Positions 16,539 through 22,936 of a stretch of 22,936 bases of DNA are shown here, one piece after another. The position numbers were made by a program, and so were the translations under genes. This DNA comes from JANNRA01 sp031401035 (lineage in GTDB: Bacteria; Desulfobacterota; Binatia; HRBIN30; CADEER01). Each line of letters begins with the position of its first letter. Within the stretch, counting starts at the first letter, position 1. The notes under the pieces were generated by a model, which worked only from the letters and a program-made list of their open reading frames with translations, was not told the origin of the DNA and searched no databases. The stretch spans positions 1 through 22,936 of the forward strand of contig JANNRA010000105.1 of NCBI GenBank assembly GCA_031401035.1, given 5' to 3'.

Positions 16539-17600
16539 ATGGCGGCAGGTGGTGGATCGGGGTCGGCGGCGCGCTTGGCGAAGGCGCGCCGGCGCGGGGC
16601 GCCGAAGGCGCGCGTCCGCCCGACGCCGCCGCGGCTCGGCTGGCGGCAGTGGGTCCTCGCCGCCGCCGAGGCGACGGCGCTCGGCGGCGCGGCGCTGATC
16701 GCGGTGATCGCGGCGCTCGGGCGCTTCGCCGACTGGTTCGTCGGCGCCGGTATGTGGCGCAACCTGCTGCCCTTCGCCGCCGCGGTCCTGACCCTCGCCG
16801 TGCTCACCGGCGGGGCGCTGTGGGCCTGGCTGCACGGCCGCGGCGCGCTGGCGGCACGGCTGACGTGGGCGCCGCTCGCCGTCGCCGCGGCGGCGGCCGG
16901 CGCCGCCGCCTGGTTCGCCGCCCAGCCCGCCTTCGCCACCGACCTACGCCACCTGCGCGCCCTGCTCGGCGGCCAGGCGGCGGCCGAGCGCGCCGCCATC
17001 GCCCACCAGGTCTTCGCCGCCTATCGCCGTGCCGACCATGCCGCGCTGGCGCGTATGTTCGCGCGCGCCGCGCCGCACGCGGCGGCGGTGGGCGAGGCGG
17101 CCGTCGCCTTCGCGCTCGATGCGGATCTCCTGATGGGGGTCGCCGCCACCGAGTCGTCGTTCCGGCCGCGCGCCAGCGGCGACGGCGGCCGCGGCCTGTT
17201 CCAGATCACCGCGCCGCCGCGCGCCGCCGTGCACGCCGCGCGCGCCGCCCTCGGCGTCGCGACGGTGGATCTCGCCGACCACCGCCACAACGCCTTCGTC
17301 GGCGCCGCGACGCTGCGCCGCTACCTCGATGACATGCGCGGCGATCTCTTTCTGGCCCTGCTCGCCTACAACATCGGCCCCGCCAACGGCGGCCTGCGCG
17401 CCATCATGGACCGCTACGGCGCCCGCGACTTCGTCACCATTCAGCCCTACCTGCAGGAACTGCCGCGCGACTACCCGGTGCGCGTCCTCTCCGCCGCCCT
17501 CGCCTACCGCCTGTGGCGCCAGGGCGGGGCGCTGCCGCGCTACGAGGAGGGCGACAACGCCCGCGCCGTCCAGGACGCCGGCATTCCGGGCCTGTCGTAA
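16539..17600 (+). CDS. Membrane-anchored lytic transglycosylase (SLT domain)
   Basis: The 353-residue product starts at ATG 16539 (MAAGGGSGSAARL). The frame extends upstream to a TTG at 16506 inside the repeat region, which is unlikely to be used. A basic cytoplasmic N-terminus (about 10-32) is followed by three predicted membrane segments (about 37-62, 74-98 and 109-128). A soluble SLT domain follows: the catalytic Glu lies in GVAATESSFRPRASGDGGRG (E205), with GLFQIT next to it and the AYNIGPANGG motif (Y277). Such enzymes cleave the MurNAc-GlcNAc bond of peptidoglycan with 1,6-anhydro product formation. The SLT domain should face the periplasm. An anchor of three helices is more than the usual single signal or lipid anchor of this family. 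It lies upstream of the membrane protein and Ktr genes, with 56 bases to the next start. Confidence 0.85.
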   Translation: MAAGGGSGSAARLAKARRRGAPKARVRPTPPRLGWRQWVLAAAEATALGGAALIAVIAALGRFADWFVGAGMWRNLLPFAAAVLTLAVLTGGALWAWLHGRGALAARLTWAPLAVAAAAAGAAAWFAAQPAFATDLRHLRALLGGQAAAERAAIAHQVFAAYRRADHAALARMFARAAPHAAAVGEAAVAFALDADLLMGVAATESSFRPRASGDGGRGLFQITAPPRAAVHAARAALGVATVDLADHRHNAFVGAATLRRYLDDMRGDLFLALLAYNIGPANGGLRAIMDRYGARDFVTIQPYLQELPRDYPVRVLSAALAYRLWRQGGALPRYEEGDNARAVQDAGIPGLS

Positions 17601-17656
17601 GGCCCGTCGGCGCCGGCTTGGCACCGCGCCGCCCCTGGCGTATGTCCCGCCCACCT

Positions 17657-18079
17657 ATGGCCGACGACATTCCCGTCACCCGATCGCGCGGCGCCTGGCT
17701 GACCACCTGCGCCGTCCTCTTCGCCCTGCTGGCCGTCTCCAACCTGCTCAAGCCGCTGCAACTGGGCGGCGAGCACACCGGCTTCGTCTTCCTCGGCACG
17801 CGCCTGTCCGGGCTCGCCAACACTATTGCCGGACCGCTGTTCGGCATCTTCCTGGCGGCCTACGCGTACGCCATCTGGCACCTGCGCCGCTTCGCGCTGC
17901 CGATGGCGCACGCCTACGCCACCTGGGTGATCGTCAATCTGGTGCTGTGGCAGGGCAACGACGCCACCGAGAAGACGACCACAATGGTCCTCTTCGGCAT
18001 CGTCTACGCCGTCGTCGCCATCGGCGTCTCGCTCGGCGCCGCCGTGACCCTCACCAAACGCAAGGCGGAGCTGCGCTGA
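17657..18079 (+). CDS. Small integral membrane protein of unknown function
   Basis: I do not recognise this family. The product is 140 residues from ATG 17657 (MADDIPVTRS). An ATG at 17642 would add five residues and is also possible. Four hydrophobic segments occur at about residues 13-33, 45-68, 77-95 and 106-128, and the tail KRKAELR is positively charged. It has no Cys pairs, His clusters or enzymatic motifs. Its stop is 10 bases before the GTG start of ktrB, so it probably belongs to the same transcript. A role linked to the potassium transporter or to the transglycosylase is only an inference from position. Confidence 0.75.
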   Translation: MADDIPVTRSRGAWLTTCAVLFALLAVSNLLKPLQLGGEHTGFVFLGTRLSGLANTIAGPLFGIFLAAYAYAIWHLRRFALPMAHAYATWVIVNLVLWQGNDATEKTTTMVLFGIVYAVVAIGVSLGAAVTLTKRKAELR

Positions 18080-18089
18080 GCGGCGCGCG

Positions 18090-19466
18090 GTGCGAGCTCT
18101 ACGGCCGCGGCGGCGCATCCCGCCGCCGACCTTTCTCGCCGTCGCCCTGGCCGGCGCCATCCTGATCGGCGGCACGCTGCTGCGCCTGCCGATCGCGCAC
18201 GCCGGCGACACGGTGACCTGGATCGACGCCTTCTTCACCGCCACCTCGGCGGTGTGCGTCACCGGCCTGTCGGTTGTCGACACCGGCACGCGTTTCTCCG
18301 CCTTCGGGCAGGCGGTGATCCTGGTGCTGATTCAGGTCGGCGGCCTCGGCATCATGACCATCGGCACTGTCGTCCTGACGGCCTTCGGCCAGCGGCCCTC
18401 GATGATCGTTCGCGACCTGCTGCGCGGCTTCGCCAGCCACCGCCCGAGCATCCGCGCCCGCGATGTGTTCACCACCATCATGCTCGCGACGCTGCTCATC
18501 GAGGGGCTCGGCGCGGCGCTGCTGCTGGTCGCCTTCGCCGACGAGATGGCGTGGCCGCGGGCGCTGTGGATGGCCGTCTTCCACAGCATCTCCGCGTTCT
18601 GCAACGCCGGCTTCGGACTGTGGCCCGACAACCTGATGCGCTATGCCGCCGATCCGCTCGTCAACGTGACGATCATGGGCCTGATCGTCGCCGGCGGCCT
18701 CGGCTTCGTGGTTCTCGTCGAGCTGCGCCACTGGCTGGCGGCGCGCGCCGACACCACGGCGGCGCCGGTGCGCCTGTCTCTGCACTCGCGCGTCGTGCTG
18801 GTCGGCACGGTGGTCGCCATCGTCGGCGGCGCCGCCGCGTTCTTCCTGCTCGAGGCAGGCAACGTGCTCGCTGACCGGCCACTCGGCGAACGCCTCTTGA
18901 TCGCGACATTCCAATCTGTCACCGCCCGCACGGCGGGGTTCAACACGGTCGACATCGGCGCCCTCGCCAATCCGACTCTGATGGTTCTCATCCTGCTCAT
19001 GTTCGTCGGCGCCGGTCCGGGCTCGATGGCCGGCGGCATCAAGCTCACCACCGCCGCCAGCCTGCTGGCGCTGGTGCGCCACCGCCTGCGCGGCAGCCGC
19101 GAGCCGCGCCTCTTCGGGCGCGCCGTCGGCGCCAGCACGCTCGAGCGCGCCGTCGTGCTGACCACCGTCGCGACGGTGCTGATCTTTGTCTGCGTGGCGC
19201 TGATCGAAACCTTCCACCTCGGCCGCGTGCACCGCGTCGCCGAACGGGCCGATTTCCTGCCCGTCCTGTTCGAGGTGGTGTCGGCCTTCGGCACCGTCGG
19301 CCTGTCGATGAACCTCACACCGTCCCTGGAGCCGCCCGCCAAGGGCGTCGTCATGGTGCTGATGTTCGTCGGCCGGCTCGGGCCGCTGTGGCTGATGGAC
19401 TTCTTCCAGCACCTGCCGCCGCCGCCGCCGGTCCGGCACGCGCCGGAAGAACTGATGGTGGGCTGA
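18090..19466 (+). CDS. ktrB: Ktr/Trk-type potassium uptake protein, membrane subunit
   Basis: The 458-residue product is the length of KtrB, shorter than TrkH's about 480. The four selectivity-filter loops are visible: TSAVCVTGLSV (G59), HSISAFCNAGFGL, QSVTARTAGFNTV and VSAFGTVGLSM. The stretch GAGPGSMAGGIKLTT lies in the characteristic gating-loop region. The C-terminal MFVGRLGPLWLMDFF is also typical. These proteins form a dimer and import K+ (with Na+ in several Ktr systems) under control of a cytoplasmic RCK ring. The GTG start (18090) is 10 bases after the preceding stop. The stop overlaps the ATG of ktrA by one base (TGATG), implying coupled translation. KtrB is preferred over TrkH on the basis of length and the partner's single RCK module. 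Confidence 0.93.
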   Translation: MRALRPRRRIPPPTFLAVALAGAILIGGTLLRLPIAHAGDTVTWIDAFFTATSAVCVTGLSVVDTGTRFSAFGQAVILVLIQVGGLGIMTIGTVVLTAFGQRPSMIVRDLLRGFASHRPSIRARDVFTTIMLATLLIEGLGAALLLVAFADEMAWPRALWMAVFHSISAFCNAGFGLWPDNLMRYAADPLVNVTIMGLIVAGGLGFVVLVELRHWLAARADTTAAPVRLSLHSRVVLVGTVVAIVGGAAAFFLLEAGNVLADRPLGERLLIATFQSVTARTAGFNTVDIGALANPTLMVLILLMFVGAGPGSMAGGIKLTTAASLLALVRHRLRGSREPRLFGRAVGASTLERAVVLTTVATVLIFVCVALIETFHLGRVHRVAERADFLPVLFEVVSAFGTVGLSMNLTPSLEPPAKGVVMVLMFVGRLGPLWLMDFFQHLPPPPPVRHAPEELMVG

Positions 19467-20131
19467 TGACGCGACGGCGCGTGGCGGTGATCGGCCTGTC
19501 GGCCTTCGGCTCGACGCTGGTGCGCGAGCTGGCGGCGCGGCGCGTACGGGTGTTGGCGGTCGACAAGGCCGCCGAGCGCATCGACGCGCTGCGCGAGGTC
19601 GCCGACGAGGCGGTGATCGCCGATGCCAGCGATCCGCGCGCCCTCGAGGCGCTGCGCCTCAACGACTACGACGCGGTGGTCCTGTCGCTGGGCGAGGCCC
19701 TCGACGCGAGCCTGCTCGCCGTCCTGCACCTGCGCGACCTGAAGGTGAAGCCGATCATCGCCAAGGCGGTCTCGGAGGACCATCGCCGCCTGCTGCTCCA
19801 CCTCGGCGTCGAGGAGGCGGTCTTTCCCGAGGCCGACGTGGCCAAGCGCGTCGCCCACACGCTGGCGACGCCGGGCCTGCTGGCGGCGATGCAGCTGGGC
19901 CCAAACATCTCCGTGGTCGAAGTGGCACCGGGGCGCGATCTCGTCGGCCACAGCCTGGCGGAGCTCAACCTGCGGCGGCGCTTCGCCATCAACGTCGTCG
20001 CCGTGCGCTGCACTCTGCGCGACGAGACGACGGTCAACCCGGATCCGACGCGCCGCATAACCGACTCGGACGTGCTGGTGGTTCTCGGCACCCACGACGC
20101 CGTCGAACGCTTCGGCCAGCGCCAGTCCTGA
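19466..20131 (+). CDS. ktrA: Ktr potassium uptake regulatory subunit (RCK_N + RCK_C)
   Basis: The product is 221 residues, the usual size for KtrA with one RCK_N and one RCK_C domain. The Rossmann fold begins VAVIGLSAFGSTL, so the loop reads G10-x-S12-x-x-G15 where most relatives have GxGxxG. The acidic residue at the end of strand 2 is present in VLAVDK (D33). RCK_C spans about 140-215 (ISVVEVAPGRDLVGHSLAEL and SDVLVVLGTHDAVERF). The protein forms an octameric ring that binds ATP/ADP and gates KtrB, and the C-terminal domain binds c-di-AMP in several Gram-positive species. The ATG overlaps the ktrB stop by one base. A frame start further upstream (19388) lies inside ktrB and is rejected. Confidence 0.94.
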   Translation: MTRRRVAVIGLSAFGSTLVRELAARRVRVLAVDKAAERIDALREVADEAVIADASDPRALEALRLNDYDAVVLSLGEALDASLLAVLHLRDLKVKPIIAKAVSEDHRRLLLHLGVEEAVFPEADVAKRVAHTLATPGLLAAMQLGPNISVVEVAPGRDLVGHSLAELNLRRRFAINVVAVRCTLRDETTVNPDPTRRITDSDVLVVLGTHDAVERFGQRQS

Positions 20132-20133
20132 GG

Positions 20134-20154
20134 CCCCCGCGTCTCTGCGTTAAG
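20134..20154 (+). repeat. Dispersed-repeat fragment after ktrA, related to the 16473-16493 copy
   Basis: By direct comparison, 16 of 21 bases match the stretch at 16473-16493, both in the style CTCCGCG-CTC-GTT-AG. It begins two bases after the ktrA stop and looks like a decayed copy of the same intergenic family. The rest of this 98-base gap up to 20229 shows no other recognised element. Confidence 0.45.
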
Positions 20155-20229
20155 CGAATCTCGGACCTGGGGCGCGTCCGCCGCAGGCTCGCTTCCCCAA
20201 CGCCGCCGCGCTAGACACTGCCGCCATCG

Positions 20230-22884
20230 ATGGACCCGCAGCCGCTCGACGACGCCGTCGCTCCCGCGCCACCGCCGCCGGCCCCGTCGCCCGCGGCGCC
20301 GCCGACTGCGGCCCCGCCGCGCCGGCGCAACTGGGGACGCCTGCTGCGCACCCTGCTCAGCTTCGCGTTCACCGTCGTCACCACCGCGGTGCTGGTGGGA
20401 GCGTTGGCGCTCTATCTCGCCGCCAGCGGCCGCAATCTGCCGCTACTGCGCGCCGCCGTAGGGGCGGTCGGCCGCGTCGTCGCCGGCCAACGCACCGAGG
20501 CGCTGAGCGCCCGCCTGCAACTCGTCCCGGCGACGCGCCGCCTGAGCGGCGAGGCGACGCTGACCGTGCGCGCCGACGGCGCCGAGCGGCGCCGCTTCTT
20601 CTTCCTCCTCAACGATGGCCTGCAGCTGCGCGCCGCGTGGCGGGAAGCGCCCGACGGCGCCCGCACGCCGCTGCCGACCATACGCCTGGGGCCGCTCGCC
20701 GTCGTCGAGCTGCCCGAGCCGCTCGCCGCCGACGCCGAGACGCAGCTGGGGTTCGCTTACGACGGCGTGCTGCGCGCCACCATCACCGGCAGCGGCGCGG
20801 TGCTCGAACCAGACGAGGTCATCGTCACTCCGGCCGACTTCTGGTACCCCGCCGATGCACAGGGGGCTTTCGCGGCGGACGTCGAACTGCTGCTGCCGGC
20901 CGACCTGACCCTGGTGCACAACGGCCGCGAGACCAGCCGCGTCGTCGAGGGCACCAGCGCGCGCGTGCGGTTCGCCAGCGAACGTCCGGTCGCCGGCCTG
21001 GCCCTGGTGGCCGGCCGCTACACCGCGCACGAGCGCGAGGTCGACGGGCGCCGCTATCGGCTGCTGCTGCCCGCCGACGTCGCCCTCGACCCGGCGCGCG
21101 TCCTCGCCAACATGGCGGTGGCGCAGCGCGGCCTCGTCGCCCACTACGGCCCGTCCGGCTTCCCACAGACCACCCTCTACGTGCCGCGCCGGCTGCGCCG
21201 CGCCTTCAACGACGGCAGCGGCCTGTTGGCCATCCCGCCGCGCTACTTCGCCGACGGCCGCTACGGCTTCGAGACCGTCGCCCACGAACTGGCGCATGAT
21301 TGGTGGGGCGCGACGGTTTCCGAGCGCTGGCTCAGCCCCGGCACCGGCGGCGAGTGGCTGGTCGAGGGCTTCGCCGAGTTCTCCGCCTGGCGCGCCGTCG
21401 GCGAGCACTTCGGCGAGGCGGCGTTGGTGCGCGCCCGCCTGCGCGGCAGCTTCGACCCCGAGGCGACGCGCCCGTTGGCCGAGATGTCGGTGCTCGACAA
21501 CGGTCTCGACCCGCAGGCGCGCGCGACGATCTACGCCAAGGGTGGCACGGTCGCCTCGCTGCTGGCGCAGCAGCTCGGCGACGACCCGTTCGACACCGCG
21601 GCGCGAGCGCTGCTCGATCGCTACCGCTACCAGTCGGCCGGCGACGCCGAGATCGAGGCGGTCTTCACCGAGTCGTCCGGCCAGGACCTGAAGCCGTTCT
21701 TCGCCACCTGGGTGCGCTCGACCGCGGCGCTCGATCTGGCCCTCGAGCCGCAGGACGGCGCCGCCGTGGTGCGCAACCTGCGCGATGCGTCGCCGCCGGC
21801 GGCGCTGACGCTGTGGCGCACGGAGGCGGGCGGCGCGGCTGTCGCGCCGGAGACGACCGCGCTCGGCGCCCGGGTGCAGGTCGGCGACGCCCCGCGCCTG
21901 GTGCTCGACCCGCTGGCGGCGACGGCCGACATGTTCCGGGCCAACAACGTGCTGCCGCGCAGCAACCCGCCGCGCGCCCTCGAGACGTCCTCGCGCGGCG
22001 AGCTGCTGGTGGTCGAGGGCCAACCGGTTCCGTGGGAGCCGGCGACGGTGAGCATCCTCTCGCCCGCCGGCGCGCAGCTGCACACCTGGGCGATCAATCG
22101 CGGCCTGGCGAGCGATCCGCAGTGGAGCGCCGATGGCACGCGCATCCTGGCGGTCGAGAGCCCGCGCGCCGGCGAGGCGGCGCTGGTGGCGCTGCTCGGC
22201 GGCGACGGGCGCCGGCAGGCGCTCGGCAGGGATACCATCGCCGCCGGCGACGCCGACGGCACCGTCGTGGCACGCGGCGGCCGGCTGCTGCGGCTCGCCG
22301 GCGGACGCACCCGCCTGTTGGTGTCGCACGCGGACGGCCGCATCGTCGCGCCGCTCCCCGCCCCGAGCGGCGGCGCCATCGCCTACGCCCTGGTGCGCGA
22401 GGCGGGAATGGAGCTGCGCCTGCTGCCGGCCGGCGCCAGCGACAGCCGCGTGCTGTTCACCTGGGCGGCGTCGGCGCCGCGTTGGCGTTGGGCGCCCGAC
22501 GGCACACGCCTGTTCGTGGTGCTGCCCGGCGACTGGGACTGGCACCTGTGGGAGCTCGCCACCGACGGCAGCGCGCCGCGCCGCCTGGTGCTCGAAGCGG
22601 CCCGCATCACCGACCTGTCAGTCGCCGCCGATGGCCACCGCGTCGCCCTGGTGGCGCAAGCAGAGGTCGACGAGCCGAACGACCGCAGCGAGGTGTTCGT
22701 CATCGACGACCGCGGCAGCGAGGTGCGCCGCTTCGGCTGGCCGCAACAGACGGTCATCGACGCGGCATGGCTCGATGACCAGTCGCTGGCGGTCATCACC
22801 GCCAACGCCGGCGATCCGGCCATACCGCAGGCGCGCCTGCTGCAGCGCCTGTCGCTCAGCGACGGATCGCTTCGCGAGTGGTAG
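20230..22884 (+). CDS. Membrane-anchored M1-like zinc metallopeptidase with C-terminal beta-propeller
   Basis: The product has 884 residues. A Pro/Ala-rich cytoplasmic N-terminus (1-30) with RRR is followed by one membrane segment (about 41-64), predicted N-in/C-out. An M1-like N-terminal beta domain (about 90-260) comes next, then the zinc site HELAH (H352, E353, H356) with the third ligand E379 in GEWLVEGFAEF. Most M1 enzymes have 18 residues between second His and Glu. Here there are 22, and the usual GAMEN exopeptidase motif is not seen (the region reads NDGSGLLAIPPRYF). The C-terminal part (about 600-880) has repeated SxDG/WAPDG-type blades (ASDPQWSADGTRILAV, APRWRWAPDGTRLFVV) as in TolB/PD40 propellers. 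It probably acts on peptides in the periplasm, but aminopeptidase specificity is not assured. No clear Shine-Dalgarno sequence is visible. Confidence 0.85.
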   Translation: MDPQPLDDAVAPAPPPPAPSPAAPPTAAPPRRRNWGRLLRTLLSFAFTVVTTAVLVGALALYLAASGRNLPLLRAAVGAVGRVVAGQRTEALSARLQLVPATRRLSGEATLTVRADGAERRRFFFLLNDGLQLRAAWREAPDGARTPLPTIRLGPLAVVELPEPLAADAETQLGFAYDGVLRATITGSGAVLEPDEVIVTPADFWYPADAQGAFAADVELLLPADLTLVHNGRETSRVVEGTSARVRFASERPVAGLALVAGRYTAHEREVDGRRYRLLLPADVALDPARVLANMAVAQRGLVAHYGPSGFPQTTLYVPRRLRRAFNDGSGLLAIPPRYFADGRYGFETVAHELAHDWWGATVSERWLSPGTGGEWLVEGFAEFSAWRAVGEHFGEAALVRARLRGSFDPEATRPLAEMSVLDNGLDPQARATIYAKGGTVASLLAQQLGDDPFDTAARALLDRYRYQSAGDAEIEAVFTESSGQDLKPFFATWVRSTAALDLALEPQDGAAVVRNLRDASPPAALTLWRTEAGGAAVAPETTALGARVQVGDAPRLVLDPLAATADMFRANNVLPRSNPPRALETSSRGELLVVEGQPVPWEPATVSILSPAGAQLHTWAINRGLASDPQWSADGTRILAVESPRAGEAALVALLGGDGRRQALGRDTIAAGDADGTVVARGGRLLRLAGGRTRLLVSHADGRIVAPLPAPSGGAIAYALVREAGMELRLLPAGASDSRVLFTWAASAPRWRWAPDGTRLFVVLPGDWDWHLWELATDGSAPRRLVLEAARITDLSVAADGHRVALVAQAEVDEPNDRSEVFVIDDRGSEVRRFGWPQQTVIDAAWLDDQSLAVITANAGDPAIPQARLLQRLSLSDGSLREW

Positions 22885-22911
22885 GTGGTAGGGGGACGTT
22901 GGGGCGAAAGT

Positions 22912-22936
22912 GACACTTCTCGCTGCGAGAAGTGTC
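22912..22936. repeat. Perfect hairpin at the right edge
   Basis: GACACTTCTCG (22912-22922) and CGAGAAGTGTC (22926-22936) are perfect reverse complements around a CTG loop, ending exactly at the window end. It may be a terminator for the M1-like gene, which stops 28 bases earlier, or the end of a mobile element. What follows it is not visible. Confidence 0.8.

Overview
The window is a very GC-rich (about 70 % by eye) bacterial chromosomal segment. It carries housekeeping genes together with secreted proteins typical of a Gram-negative envelope: a lipobox lipoprotein, a YceI protein and a lytic transglycosylase. Codon use is strongly G/C at third positions throughout. Two secreted proteins have Thr/Pro/Ala linkers, and one has FG-GAP and Cys-rich modules with a MYXO-CTERM-like tail. 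These traits suggest a deltaproteobacterium-like or Binatota-like lineage, but that placement is an inference and no rRNA gene is present to confirm it.

Layout. Bases 1-926 (minus) hold a decayed IS91-type transposase that runs off the left edge and lacks its catalytic HUH region. Bases 1313-9178 (plus) form one co-directional housekeeping run: alaS, phoH/ybeZ (GTGA overlap), ybeY, a yceI-family gene, prfB (with a programmed +1 frameshift) and a DnaQ-like exonuclease/GIY-YIG (UvrC/Cho-like) fusion. The fusion gene ends inside a 102-bp REP-like palindrome. A terminator pointing left at 9194-9230 ends the opposing gene at 9252-11501, which encodes a large secreted beta-propeller and Cys-rich protein. 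Next come bioB (minus), a small Smr-domain gene (plus, divergent from bioB) and a HAD phosphatase (minus).

From 14011 to 22884 everything is on the plus strand: a CocE/NonD-type hydrolase lipoprotein, an inverted pair of dispersed-repeat copies, a membrane-anchored lytic transglycosylase, a small four-helix membrane protein, a KtrB/KtrA potassium uptake pair, and an M1-like zinc metallopeptidase fused to a beta-propeller. The window ends exactly at the end of a perfect 11-bp-stem hairpin.

Functionally, the left half concerns translation and RNA/DNA quality control: aminoacylation, 16S rRNA processing and ribosome quality control, termination, and excision-type nuclease activity. The right half concerns the envelope: potassium uptake, murein cleavage and extracytoplasmic hydrolases. 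I found no CRISPR array, tRNA, rRNA or obvious defence system. The features most worth checking are the biotin synthase lacking the conserved arginine ligand, the C-terminally anchored Cys-rich propeller protein, the nuclease fusion whose tail is encoded by a palindromic repeat, and the M1-like peptidase without a GAMEN motif.
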